Source of the DNA: Viola odorata
Taxonomy: Eukaryota; Streptophyta; Magnoliopsida; Malpighiales; Violaceae
Direction: 5' to 3'
Assembly (NCBI GenBank): GCA_963691705.1
Contig: OY829538.1
Coordinates: 51,363,151-51,427,150, forward strand
DNA: 64,000 nt
Shown in pieces: positions 10,945 to 22,848 of the stretch; positions within the stretch are counted from its first letter, which is position 1; each line of letters opens with the position of its first letter. Under the pieces are notes generated by a model, which saw only the letters and a program-made list of their open reading frames with translations, did not search any database and had not been told where the DNA came from. A program made the position numbers and the translations under genes.

Positions 10945-11418
10945 GCCGAGGTGAGGAAGCGTGCCTGCCTTTTCGCGTATTATCGAGGACAGTTAATGCT
11001 ATCAGAGATAACGTCTATTGGGGGGAAAGATCTGACTCCGCAACTGTCAAAAGGCTGCACTAGCCAGGAGGCACCGAAATCGTTGCCTAATCCGTTAACA
11101 CTAAAAAGCGGCGTAAAATATATTCAGAACGGATGTGATATGGAAAAATCGTCATTATGAGCCAGGTAGGCAAATAAAGTTACGGGATCCCAAGGGACAC
11201 CACGCTCACAATTAGTGAGAATAGAAGTTGTTTTCTAAGAAAGACGACATGAGAAAGAATAAAAACATTGACAGTGCGGCAAGTGAATAAGGGAAAGCAT
11301 ATTTATTTATTTAAAGGGCTCAGCGGCCCGAGATTACAAAAAGGCCTAACGGCCCGGAGTTACAAAAGGTGGCCCAGAGGAGCACAGAAAGACACGCCAA
11401 GAGGATCCCCATCGCTGG
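10945..11418. other. Spacer between antisense ORFs A and B
   Basis: No supported gene; the stretch is the 3' flank of ORF A. The plus-strand frames here have no domain features. Confidence 0.45.
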
Positions 11419-11805
11419 TCAGGCATTCGACCCAGCGTCATCATCTTCCCATTCCAGGAAAGGAATTTCCCTCAGGGCATCCGCAAGAGCCGTCAGTTCA
11501 GAAGAATAGGCCCTCATGCTCTTCAGGCAGCATCCCAGCAAGTCCTTCCTATGCTGCAGCGTCGTCATCAGCAGCTGAATTTGAGAAACAGCCACTGACA
11601 GCTTCACCGCTTTCTCCACGGGACTGAAATCCTCCAGGGTAACAGCAGTCTGTCTAGCTTGCAGGGGAGTCAGCATCCCCTGGAGCTCCAGTATATCCTT
11701 CGAGGTCTTAACGCTCAGCGAACCTAGGAAATCGGTGTCTGCCTGAGTTAGGTTCCTCAGGGCATGGGTTTTGGAGAGCAGGAAGTTTTTGGTGACTTCG
11801 TCCAT
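11419..11805 (-). CDS. Antisense ORF A of the Tat element, 128-aa helical protein
   Basis: A true ATG at 11805 opens an uninterrupted 128-residue frame. The middle is rich in Leu, Gln and Lys (ILELQGMLTPLQARQ, SQIQLLMTTLQHRKDLL) and likely helical. The end is acidic (LEWEDDDAGSNA). A clear TATA box lies 81-88 bp upstream on the same strand. There are no membrane segments, signal peptide or known catalytic motifs, and I do not recognise the family. It is the antisense unit nearest to the 3' LTR. It could be a real small gene or a remnant of a longer coiled-coil protein like those of genes I and II. Confidence 0.5.
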   Translation of the reverse strand: MDEVTKNFLLSKTHALRNLTQADTDFLGSLSVKTSKDILELQGMLTPLQARQTAVTLEDFSPVEKAVKLSVAVSQIQLLMTTLQHRKDLLGCCLKSMRAYSSELTALADALREIPFLEWEDDDAGSNA

Positions 11806-11885
11806 GAAAAGAAGAGAGATAAGGAAATTTGAAGAGAGAGGTGGAAAAGTTGTAAGAGTTATGAGGCAAGGGCAAAATGAAAGGC

Positions 11886-11893
11886 TTATTTAT
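11886..11893 (-). promoter_or_regulatory. TATA box of antisense ORF A
   Basis: TATAAATA on the minus strand is followed by a pyrimidine-rich leader and the ATG at 11805. Confidence 0.6.
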
Positions 11894-12230
11894 AGACTTC
11901 GGAAAAAGGCATTTCGAAGATATACCTTTATCGATCGTCGAGCCCACATTGGGGCAGAAACCTCCGAAGGGGCAGGACCGGAGACGTTGTGATAGCCCTT
12001 GGTAAACACTCGGGCTAGTTTTCGTTTGGGCATATGATAACTATCGATACCACAGAAGCGGCATCTCCACTACCCCGCCGGGTGCCCCGGCCAACATACT
12101 GTACCCGCCGCGGGAGACGAGACCCTGTTCTTACCGCCCTTAGCCTGGCGACCGACCCTGAGATGGTCGACATCAGCGGGGGGGTACTCATGCGGCATCC
12201 GCATGGCGGCATCCCATCCCAGGTCATCCA

Positions 12231-12238
12231 TGACGTCA
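12231..12238 (+). promoter_or_regulatory. TGACGTCA palindrome in the LTR U3
   Basis: This is a perfect 8-bp bZIP-type (C-box/CRE) site about 120 bp upstream of the LTR TATA box. Partial copies (GGCGTCATC, TGACATCA) follow within 35 bp. Such sites are known to bind plant bZIP factors; activity here is inference. Confidence 0.45.
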
Positions 12239-12356
12239 CTACGCATGGCGTCATCCCACATGACATCACTCAATGCCACCCCAGCGGCATCTATCACCCC
12301 AGCGACACCTACCAGGGACTATTCCCACCCCCTGTCGGTACACTCCTTCCTTTGCC

Positions 12357-12364
12357 TATAAATA
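12357..12364 (+). promoter_or_regulatory. TATA box of the Tat 3' LTR
   Basis: TATAAATA is preceded by CTTTGCC and followed by CCCCCACC, oriented with pol. It would place the R region start near 12390. Confidence 0.55.
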
Positions 12365-12591
12365 CCCCCACCTTTTCAGACAAGGGGGTAAGCCTAAGAT
12401 AGCGTACTGAACCCCTGTCATTTTGACTACCTGCACTGACTTTGGCATCGGAGTGTTTACGCCGGAGACCCCCTCCAGCGCTTTGCAGGTGACGAAGACC
12501 CCAGTATAGTGTTCCCGACCAGCCCAGATCAAGTCGATCCTGTTCAGTATCCCTCGGACTCTTATTAGTCTCCACGAGAATGGTCGGCACA

Positions 12592-13126
12592 AGGGTAGGA
12601 CTTTTCACTCCCAGGGATGCTGGGACGTGCCTCATCTTGGTGGGCCGTCTATGTTAGCCCGGTTTACCACAAGGATAAGACTTTTCACTCCCGGGGGCGT
12701 CGGGACGTGCCTCGTCTTAGTGGGTTACCACAAGGATGATTCCTAGACAACCTAGCCACAAGATTATCAAGGATCTCTACTTCAAGAGTGACCCTCCTAA
12801 GGGCAATTCCTAGGCAAATCACTCGGTTTGAAGAAGAAGAGGTAGAACGTTTGAAGAACCCTATTTAGCTAAGCTAGAGCGTTTGGTCTTAGATTAGAGA
12901 TAATCACAAAAACAAAGACAAACCTAAAATTAGCCTATCTCCTTCTTTAAATACCTAGAGCTATTTACAAGTGGAAAGGACTCTCACACCCTTGGACAAA
13001 GGGGTTGCACCGTGTCTTGTACTTGGGCTATCGGACGCTAAGGAGAGCGTGTGGATGGGCCGAGCACATGGGTGAGCGGGCGCGTGGCCGAGGGCGTGGG
13101 CGAGCCGGAGCGGATGTCCTCATGGG
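12592..13126. other. Unclassified, with inverted copies of the 3848-4330 repeat boxes
   Basis: Two GGACTTTTCACTCCC and ACGTGCCTCGTCTT box pairs (12597-12720) are the reverse complement of the repeat boxes at 3848-4330. The rest (12725-13126) has no gene that I recognise and ends at a sharp junction with the duplicated subtilase block. Confidence 0.5.
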
Positions 13127-15145
13127 TTGCTAGTTATATGGTTCAGGAAGATGCAGAAATTGTTGCACTGATTATTAGCACTGCCTGTATTTTCTACTGA
13201 GAATCAACCTTTGGAAAATAAGATTCATTTTCCAAAGGGAACTGATTGAAAACTCTTGGGCCTTAAAGGTTAAGTAAAATTCTTTTTATTGAAAAGAAAC
13301 TGATCCCATACTTGTGGTAACTTAAAAAGTTCATAATATGTAGTGTTATAAACAAATTTACTCACTTCTAGAACAAACATAATTAGTGAAGGGGTCTGCC
13401 ACTCTCACACTACGCATGAGGAGGAGGTTGTTACCTTGTTTTTGGTCCAATCAATTTCTGGTTTGTAACCTGCAGCGATTATCAGGGTCTATACCTCTCA
13501 GACCCTGATAATGATAGTCAGGGTCTGTACCTCTCAGAGTGGGGGTTTGGAAATACAGAGCAGAACTCTGTCAACGATAGTCTGGGTTTGTAACCTGCGA
13601 CGATCATCATTGCTAACATGATTATATACATATTTACTGTGTATCTCTCTTCCAATGATAGTCAGGGTCTGTACCTCTCAGAGTTGGGGTTTGGGAATAC
13701 AGAGCAGAACTGTTAAATTTAGTCTTTAGTTGTTCAAATTTAGCATGACTAGAAAAGCTGTCTGGTCTTCTATGGCCTTCAAATTGGTTATTTCCTAATG
13801 TTGGATACTATATGAAGATAGATGAGGTTGGTGCATATAACGGGTGTTGTAGAACATTTTTCCATGAATAATCAAGAGGGGTGGTCTGTGTGAACCTTGG
13901 GCACTGTCATATGCATGACCATGATTTATGTTGAGAGCAATTGCTGCAATTGTACAGGGTTTTTTTTGCCTGCTCTATATGTGACTTGCTCAACGAAATT
14001 CCGTTTGTCCCATCTATATCTTGTAATTGATTCATTTTTCTTGAAATGAAAGATTTCTCTATGCTAACGGCCATCTAGCTTGCTTGTGAACTTGATTTGT
14101 CTAATTACTGTTTCATTGTGAAAAGTCTGACTTTTCTACTGTGCTTTGATTGGCAGGTTATGATGAATACATGTCATTTCTTTGCAGCATTAATGGATCT
14201 AGTCCCGTGGTCATGAATTACACTTGTGAGAGTTGCTGGAGTTATAACTCAACCATCACTGGTGCTGACCTGAACCTGCCTTCTATCACAATTGCTAAAC
14301 TAGAGCAGTCTAGGACAACCCAAAGAACAGTGACGAACGTTGCCGGGAATGAAACCTACAGCGTCGATTGGAGTGCTCCGTACGGAGTGTCAATAAAAGT
14401 GACTCCAACTCACTTCTCTATTGCTAGTGGTGAAAGACAGGTTTTGAGCGTGTTCTTCGAAGCGACCATGAACAGCACTAGCGCTAGCTATGGAAGGATT
14501 GGATTGTTTGGAAATCAAGGTCACATTCTCAACATTCCATTGTCAGTTGTTTTTAAAATCAAGTATAATACCACTACTAATAGTTGAGGTTTGATTGAGA
14601 AACTGCATGCAGCTTCTTTTTTGCCACCCTTTTGTTGCATGTGTTTGTAATGTGCTTGAGTTGTATTAACCGATTTTTTCATTCATTCATGTAAATGTCA
14701 AAGCATTTGTAATATAATTATGAAGATAAAGATTAATAATTCTATGTTGCCTCTCATTTCATTTGAGATCCCTGTAAATTACTATTTTTTGTTTTATTTT
14801 ATCCATTGCTGGGGAATCTTCTCAAATTGATTTAAAATTTAATTTCTTTCTTATCTCAACCCATAATATCAAATTGATTATATTTGATCAAGTTGTTATT
14901 TTTAATTGATACTTAAAAAGTATATATACTGAGGAGTAGTAACAGATAATCATCTCTTAAAAAACCAAATCTTCTTACTGTAAATTTATGAAAAATACCA
15001 TTCCCATTATTGTTTATTTTCAATATATACACAAGGTTGGAATTCTCTTTTTTCAGAAATAAGAAAAAAGTTGGGAAATATATGTGGAGAAAAAGCACAT
15101 AGCTAAAAGACTGGTATTAGATTTTGACCAAGTTGTTACTATTTT
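13127..15145 (+). repeat. Segmental duplication arm A (inverted copy at 42795-44838)
   Basis: From TAGTTATATGGTTCAGGAAG to TTTTGACCAAGTTGTTAC the sequence matches the reverse complement of 42795-44838 almost base for base. The match includes introns, the subtilase exon and the 3' flank, with scattered substitutions and small indels. Direct repeats of a CAGGGTCTGTACCTCTCAGA-like unit lie within the intron (13480-13700). Confidence 0.9.
14157..14587 (+). pseudogene. SBT2-type subtilase, last exon only (copy A)
   Basis: A TTTGATTGGCAG acceptor is followed by an open exon of 142 residues starting GYDEYMSFLCS and ending at the TGA at 14585-14587. It encodes the C-terminal fibronectin-III-like domain of a plant subtilisin-like serine protease: NGSSPVVMNYTC, LNLPSITIAKL, RTVTNVAG and RIGLFGNQGHILNIPLSV are typical, and the N-terminal GYDEYM with FLCS suggests the SBT2 group. 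The catalytic domain (Asp, His, Ser) and upstream exons are absent, because homology stops at the duplication edge near 13127. It is therefore a gene fragment, not a working protease. The same fragment recurs at 43377-43806. Confidence 0.85.
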
Positions 15146-16455
15146 CTTATGATCCGTAAAGTATGACGAGTCGTTTTCTTTCTCCTATTACATAGTAGTA
15201 ACTATAGTCTATAACAGATCATATTTTCTCTTTGAAACCAATAACCAAAAAGATGGAGAAAACCAAATCTTCTTCCGTTTCAACTTTCATCCTTTAAATT
15301 TATGAACCACATCTCCTTATTCGTGCTAGCTGTCTTTAGGTAAATACCTCTCAGCTTGGTTTCCAGCTGCTCCAATGTTGCTTACCGTCACCTTCGTAAC
15401 CCATGTCGTGGCCTGCTGGTTACTGGCCACGTGTTACTTTTCCATCGGAGAGTTTCTTGGGGTTCGGTGTAATTTTTGTCATAAGTAATTTCATCTTCCA
15501 TCATCGCCAATACGTCTTTGCAGCACAAGAGTCGTTACGATATATGGATCTCAAGCTCTCGTTCTTTCGTCTTTGTTGAAGAAGAGGGGATAGTTTAATG
15601 ACATTGAGTTTCTTTTCTGCTTTTTCCTCATTATTATTACTGCTGGCGTTGTTGGTAGTAATAAATAAATTATTCTTTATTTTGCTCTTGTTCTTGCTCT
15701 AGCTCTAATACTTGCTTCTTCATGCTTGAAATGAGCATGCTTGTATTGCAAGACACGCGAGCCTGCTATACATACACATCTCAAACAACCGTGTAGACCC
15801 AACTGAAAGATCGATTCTTGTAACAAACAGATTTTAAGGAACGCCCTTTCAATTATACATGTAACACGTGAAAACTTGTCAATTCGCCGTACAAATATCA
15901 CACTAATCCATCTGAATGGGAAACTATGTTAGGAATGGTCATTGACAAAAATTATAATTTCACTTTATTAATATGCATATTCATCTCAAAGTTTTATGAA
16001 GTTGGCAGTAATCATTGACGACAACATGTTTGCCTAGTGAAAAAACAATCTAGTCCCGCAATGGAAAACCCTGCTTGCAAAAGTAGTAGTGCATGTCATA
16101 ACGGCTTTAGCACACCAATAGACTTGGGCACTTCAAACTTCACGACACTAAACGACAGTCTCCAATTTACGATATGAACTAGGAGATGCTGAACAACATT
16201 ATTCTTTAACTAGATGGAAAACAAGTACCCTTGATGAGTCAAAATCAGCAGGGGTGACTTGCAAATAAAGCCAGTTGATCAAAATTAAGAAGGAATCACA
16301 GAAAATAAACAAAAAACTAAATGATATAGGCACATTAAGATTTATTCAACATCTTTTTACGCGTGAATAAGCACAAGCTTGGACCCTACAGCATTGCATC
16401 AAGGGCTAGGCATATTTCAACAAATAAGGTGAAAACAGTTTGAAAAATTTACCAC
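15146..16455. other. No gene recognised
   Basis: AT-rich intergenic sequence. The short frames on both strands lack family features. It may contain the missing last exon and 3' UTR of the gamma-SNAP gene, but I could not place it. Confidence 0.5.
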
Positions 16456-19400
16456 ATGATCAAGGTTTGAAATAGTGCTGGACCGAGCCAAACGTTTAAT
16501 TTCTTCCACATCACCCTCTGAATAAGCAGAAAGAAGTTTAATAGCAGAACGGCACTCATCGCTGCTAAAAAATGCATCAATCCTGCAAATAGAAATAAGC
16601 AGAGAGTCAAATCATTAGAGACCACATTTCAACAAATAAATAGGATAATACACACACACAGACTACTTGTAGCACTTAGCTCAAGCAACCTTCTATGTAA
16701 TTTTAGAGAAACGAAGCATGGCCTAAAAATAATTCAAACCATCTCACACGTGACCAACTTATTCTAACCACAAATTCTGCTTAAACTTATTGTCTTACAA
16801 ATTTCGAATTTGCGCATAAACTTAGAGCATCCAAACCAACAAAAGTACAAAACAAAATAATAATAATTGCCACTTATGCTATAAAACCAGTGATGTGAAT
16901 TACCACAAGTCATGTCAGTCACGGAAGGAAAGCAAATCCTAAGATGTTTGCCATCATTACTATTGGGATATAGGATAGTCAGGGCCTTTCCAGGACATGC
17001 CTATTTTAAAGTGTTTAGGTTTGCTTCCTATGGTTAGAGGAATTGGGGTTGGTTCTAGAGATTGACCCAGTAGACACAGCAATGTTGATGAGGTGGTGAA
17101 TCCATAAAGAGTACACACATTTAAGATAACAATTAAAAACAAAGTCATGAGGTAAAGAATGAAAATGATGGGAAAATGCATAGAAAAAATAGTTTTGTGC
17201 AAGTCTAAGGAACGATGGAACAATAGGAGTAAAATTTCTCCTACATACTAAGTGCAGATTCTAAATCACCAAGACCTTTGATCAAATCACATTTTTACAG
17301 TCGAAAAGGATTGGTAACATAATTGAAATATAGGATGTTTGAGATACCATATCTAAAACAAGTTTGTAGCGTTCTGGTTCCTTGAAATCTGCTAACTTCG
17401 CCTCCCCTCCCTTAGCCCACAGCAAAGAAGGGATAAAAAAATAATTCTACTCCACACCTTTGTTCCTACTTGAAACCAATTAATTCCCTGTGCCAATTCC
17501 AGAAAAACCTATGATGCCAATATCAAGTAAAACTGTAGCACTTCTCAGCTTGGTTGAAATCATGAGCATAAAGATGCACAATAATTGCACCAAGATATGC
17601 CTGAATAAATAAAAGAATGAAAGAGATAGTTAATGTTGGACAGAATTTCTTTAGCATAGAAAACAATGACCAAAATAGGATTCTTGCTCTAGAGATAAAA
17701 GATAGAAAGTTGAGGTGTCACAGACTAATGGGCTGCATAACCAAAGCAATTCAGGTGTTCCCAAACCGAATCGAAAGGAGAAAATTGGTAAACACAGAAA
17801 GTGGGAGAAAATGATAATAGAGGAAAAAAACTAAGGAATCAAAACAATCAGGAAACGAACGGTATAAAGTTCCACACCATACCTTGCACTGGCTGTAAGT
17901 AGCATTGCAATTGTCAGCTGCCAGGCCCAATTTTAATAAGGAAGATGCAGCATCTGTATACCTGAGGCATTGACATTAAAACAAGAAAAAAGACGAGGCA
18001 TTAACCATTTAAGTTTTAATACAAAGACATAAGACATATCACTCAAAATACCACATGCTAACAATGGACAAAACATCTGAAGTGTACCATATTGCAATCT
18101 AAATCATCATTTAATGGTCAGTAAAGACGAGCAATAATTAGAAAAACACCTTGGATAAAAACAACAAAATAATTAAAATAAATATAACAAAAGAAAGAGC
18201 TGGTATACACATAACGCAGGACAAGAACTCAGCTCGAGTCCTTTAGCTAATGAGCCTTTTAAGTCTTTTAACTAATTATGAAGGTCAGAGGTTACTTTGA
18301 GTTTATGTTTAATTTTGTCAAGAGTCAGGTATTTCAGTACTTTCTAGCATTGCTGGAAAATCTCGAATTAGAATATTTTAATTCAATGCAAGTTTTTTAT
18401 TTAGGAATAAAAGACCTTTTTATGCAACTCAACCCTTTGGTGTGACTCCTAAGAATCCTAGGTGCGAGATTTAGCTCATCTTTATTTATCTCCACTCGTT
18501 TTCAATTCTTTTAACACATCATCTCGAAATTCCTACTTCTGGCCTACCAAACAACCACCATATGATTCCTAAACCACTAGTTTCAACCCTAGACTAATCC
18601 ATAATTCCATTCTCACAACCCTAGTTTTCCAATTTAATCTACCACAGCCCAAAATGCCCTAAGAAGCAGACCTCCCAGGACAACCTCTAGGCTGTCTTGC
18701 AACAGTTTGATATACCCCCTATTCTGTCCTGCATTAACATGACATAGTGGCTGTTAATAGTATATTACTTGCCACATGATCACATGTACTACCTCTTTAA
18801 ACCTGCAAGTAAATACATATTGACATATAAGATAGATCTTAAGTGATGGACAAAACTATAGTGGCTGAAGAGGGTCTGGATTGTAATAAGTAACCATAAA
18901 TCCTCACTCATTGTATATTGTGTACTAAATGCACGTTTCGTCTGTAAACCCAAAGTAAAGAGTTAGATCAAACGTGATATTTTCCAATGGGACCGCAAAT
19001 AAACTTTGTACTCTTTTTTAATCCTTCAGTCAGAACTTTCAATCGCTGTGTATGTGTGTATTATGCTCGGCTAACAAAACTGTACTTCAGAGCATAGAAT
19101 TAGCTCGTCTAATATATAAATCTTACTTCTATCCTAGAGAGAGAGAGAATAAATCCTTACTTTTCAAGCTTTATATATACTTTAGTGGCATCACGGTAAA
19201 AATCAAAGGCCATTTGTTCCTTGCCATCCTCTTCAAGAATAGCACAAGCATCAACAAACAGTTGAACAGCAGCATCAGGCATTGGATCTTCCAGAGCACT
19301 ATGACATGGAAAATGTAAAGAAATTTCAAAATGAAGTGTTCAACTATATTCCATCCAACATGATTGCATTGAACATTTTAAAAGGTATATTCTCATTTTG

Positions 19401-20631
19401 GGTACCTTGCAACACAAAATATAAATTTTGCGACATATAAAACATAGGCAATCATATTCAAATGCCTACACATGTTGTATGACAATAACAACAAATGAAC
19501 AATGGATGAATAATTATTTCCATTGAAAAATTATAGAAATGATAAAAAGGAAACAAAAAAGGAAGAGAAGTGAAGTCACACAGAGTGGATGAGCAGCTGG
19601 AACATATGAGAGATGAATACTCATGATACAATTAATATAACCCTTGGCATTTTATGACATACTAATCCCCAAAATATTTTCCAACTCCAGTTACTTAACA
19701 AGAATTTTGGACGTTATGAGTTCATATCCACATTTAGCCAAGTAAGACAAGACATGTGACCGATAAAAGTTATAGGACCTACGAATAATTCAGTGTGAAA
19801 AGAAAAAATATTCAATGAATTAAGTTCCTTATTGACTTTTTATATAAACCCAAGAAAGTATCCTAATTGCTAAATGAATGACGTCTCATGGAAAATGGTA
19901 AGCTCAGACAAGAAGCAAGTATCAACAAGAAATATGAACACTAAGAGGATAAACAGTGTGTTCACCGAGCAGCCTTTGCAAGAGCATCTGATGCAGGCTG
20001 CGATCTCCCACACTCAATATACAACTCGGACGCCCTTCTGTAAAAGTCAGTGACTTCATTCCAATATCCTAGTTCCTTAGACCAGCAGCAGATTCCATAT
20101 GTCTAGCAGCATCCCAAGGTCTTAAATTTGCATGTAAGGGTACAGTGGGAGCGAATCGGCGCTTGTCCAAGGAAAAGAAAAGTTAACTAAAAATTACAAA
20201 CTACTTAACGCATTGATCATAAAGAGTTAAAAAATAAAAACAAAGGATACGAAGAGATCAACTCTTGTCCTTTTGAAGCCTTTTCAAAAGCTTCTTTTGC
20301 CTTCTCATAATTCTTGGAAACCCTAAAAGCATTAGCTACATCGAAGAAAGGAAAAGTCTTTTATCATTTCTAATTTCTCATTTGCAGAAGGAAAGATGAG
20401 TACAAGTACAAGATGAAGAGTTACTAACCGGCTTGCTCATACAAAAGAGTGGCGCTTTTCCAATCAGCACTCCATCTTGTAAGGCTCAGTTTGGTTCTTC
20501 AATGGAAAAACGAGAAATTAAACAGCAATTCAAGTATTTGACTGAAAACGATGAAATGGGCATCCGTAAAAGAGAAGAACTTACAGCTTATCGGCCTTAG
20601 CAATCAGCTTATCGGGATCGGTAGGCGGCAT
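16456..20631 (-). pseudogene. Gamma-SNAP (NSF attachment protein) gene, eight exons seen, damaged
   Basis: The minus-strand ATG at 20631 opens MPPTDPDKLIAKADKL. Further exons lie near 20495-20425 (TKLSLTRWSADWKSATLLYEQA), 20350-20255 (NAFRVSKNYEKAKEAFEKASKGQEL), 20132-19967 (WDAARHMESAAG, then GYWNEVTDFYRRASELY), 19300-19160 (DGKEQMAFDFYRDATKVYIKL), 17962-17884 (YTDAASSLLKLGLAADNC), 17600-17535 (YLGAIIVHLYAHDF) and 16582-16456 (SAIKLLSAYSEGDVEEIKR). These match the helical TPR-like gamma-SNAP family, which recruits NSF to disassemble SNARE complexes. Damage: a frameshift near 20072 and a stop-containing end of the 17600 exon. The final exon was not found. The first exon abuts the PPR copy at 20646 on the other strand. 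Exon edges are approximate. Confidence 0.8.
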
Positions 20632-22843
20632 GGTCAAGTCAGAAATTGCTGAAGCGGAAGGGAATCAATCAAAACCAACAACGACACTCCAAAACTACTA
20701 CTACGAACTTGTCTTCTTCTTCTTCTTCTTCCTCCATTATCCTTCTTACACTCCAAAACCCATTCTCTTGTTTCCTCTCCTCTACCCACAACGACACTAA
20801 CGCCGTCGTAATACACCAAGTATCTCAATTCCTTCTTCGCCAACACCAAAACCCAAAACCCTTAAACCCCTTAAACCCCACTCTTCTCTCCAAGTTACAA
20901 TCCCATCACATCCCACCCATCTTGCTCTCCCTCCATTCCAACCCTTCTCACGCTCTCCATTTCTTCCAGTGGGCCTCTCGCAATTTCCCTTGCTCACCCT
21001 CTGCCACACCCTCCTTCTGTGCTCTCCTCCACGTCTTGCTTCTCAACCATCTGTTCGGTCCCGCCACCACCGCGCTTGGTGAGTTCTTTGCAGAATTCCC
21101 TCCCAATCTTGACATTTCTATTGCCCTTTGTTGTGGTTTTCGTGATTATGGCTCGAAGAATCGTAGCAGTCTTTACTATGGGTTTGTTATGGATTGGCTT
21201 GTGAAGAAGAGTGAGCTTGAAATAGGTTGCAATTTTCACAAACAAATGATTGAGTTTTTGGTCCTACTGTTGTTTCTTGTAATAAAATTTTGAAGACTCT
21301 TTGCATGCGTAATGACACTGGTGCTGCCAATTGTTATTTTAATGTATTACTAATGGTTGGTCCCAAGCCAAATGTAGTTACATTTAGCACTTTGATTAAT
21401 GCGTACTGCAAAGAGAAGAATTTGGATAGAGCATTTGAAGTTTATCATGTTATGGCAGAGTGTGATGTGTCGCCTGACTTAATTGTGTATAGTGTAATTA
21501 TTGATGGTCTTTTAAGGGCTGGAAGGCTGGAGGAGGGAAATAGATATTTCCGTGAGGCATTGGACAGGGGTATGAAGTTGGATGTTGTCGCTTTTAGTTC
21601 AATAATGAATGCTTATGTGAGAATTAGGGATTTGGGGATGATGATTGATGTCTATAGGAGAATGTTGACTGAAGGGGTATGGCCAAATGTAGTTACTTAC
21701 AACATTCTTATAAATGGGTTGTGCCAAAATGGTAGGATCCTGGAGGCCTGCGGGGTGTTTGCTCAGATTGTGAAATGTGGTTCTGAGCCATCTGTTTTTT
21801 ATTCTGCTCTTATTGATGGGTTATGCAAATCAGGAAGATTGATGGATGGTTTTTATTTATACGAAGATATGCTTAAGAATGGACATGAACCAGACATTGT
21901 CATTTATGGCGTGTTAATTAATGGACTGTGCAAACAAGGGCTGGTGGCTGATGCTCTTAGATTGTTCTTTCATGCTATGAAAATGGCTGTCAAGCCTAAT
22001 GTTTTCATTTTTAACACCTTAGTTGATGGCTGGTGTAGATTGGACTGCATAAGAAATGCAGTGAAATCATATAGTTTCATGGGATTGCTAAATATAAATG
22101 CAGATGTAATGACTTATACTGCACTTATTAAAGGGATTGCTAAAATAGGTAGGTTGGATAAGGCACTGTTATTGTTTTTCCAGATGCTGAAGAAGGGTTT
22201 TAAACCAGATGTTATTACATACTGCATCCTCATTGATGGATTGTGCAAGCTTAATAATTCAAGTGCTGGATTACGAATTTTTGATCTCATGTGTAGTAAT
22301 GGTGTGGTTCCAGATATTGCAATCTATAACACTCTCATCAATGTGCATGTTAAAGAATGTCGTTTGGAGGCTGCGCTAGAACTCTTTGCCCATGTTCTTG
22401 AGGGAGGGCCTGAACCTGATGTCATTACATACAACACAATGATTAGCTGTTACAGTACTTTTAAAAGGTCAGATGATGCTGTTCAGCTTTTTGGGCAGAT
22501 GACAAGCAAACAGCTTAAACCCAGTGCCATTACCTATACCATGTTGACTGATGCTTTTTGTAGAGAGGGGAAAATGGATGATGCGATGCTGGTATTTTCC
22601 AAAATGTTGGAAGATGGCTTTGAACCCAGTGTAGTCACCTATAGCTCTATAATTGATGGATATTTTAAATCTCAAAATACAGAAAGTGCATTTGAACTTT
22701 ATGTAGAGATGCTTGAAAACAATGTCTCACCAAACATTGTTAGCTATAGCATCCTTATTGATGGCCTTTGTAGAAGGGGTTTAATGGATGAAGCATCGCA
22801 CACCTTTCGTTGTGCACTAGATAAAAAACTGTTGCCTGATGTT

Positions 22844-22848
22844 ATAGC
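22844..22848 (+). repeat. Target-site duplication ATAGC, left of copia
   Basis: ATAGC directly precedes the LTR TG at 22849 and recurs at 27191-27195 after the other LTR's CA. Joining the flanks with one copy restores the PPR reading frame seen in copy C. Confidence 0.95.

Larger units (their letters stand above)
1..12591 (+). mobile_element. Ty3/gypsy LTR retrotransposon, Tat-type, 5' part outside window
   Basis: Reading left to right, the element shows reverse transcriptase, RNase H, a second RNase H-like domain and integrase, then tandem repeats, a long stretch with genes on the opposite strand, and a probable LTR with a plus-strand TATA box. The second RNase H between the first RNase H and integrase, a repeat-rich 3' region and antisense reading frames between pol and the 3' LTR are known hallmarks of the plant Tat group (Ogre/Retand/Grande relatives). 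The 5' LTR, gag and protease lie before the window, so no target-site duplication can be checked. The right boundary is an estimate. The large antisense coding load is the unusual part. Confidence 0.8.
11988..12591 (+). repeat. Probable 3' LTR of the Tat element
   Basis: A purine-rich tract (AAGGGGCAGGACCGGAGACG) ends just before a TG at 11988. A plus-strand TATAAATA lies at 12357, and a CA end fits near 12591. The U3 part is built of repeated GCGGCATC and TGACGTCA-like words. The 5' LTR is outside the window, so both ends are estimates from TG/CA and promoter position. Confidence 0.45.

Noticed and set aside
20634..20849. Minus-strand frame opposite the PPR N-terminus
   Set aside because: Shadow of the Ser-rich low-complexity PPR start; real minus-strand coding begins with the gamma-SNAP ATG at 20631.
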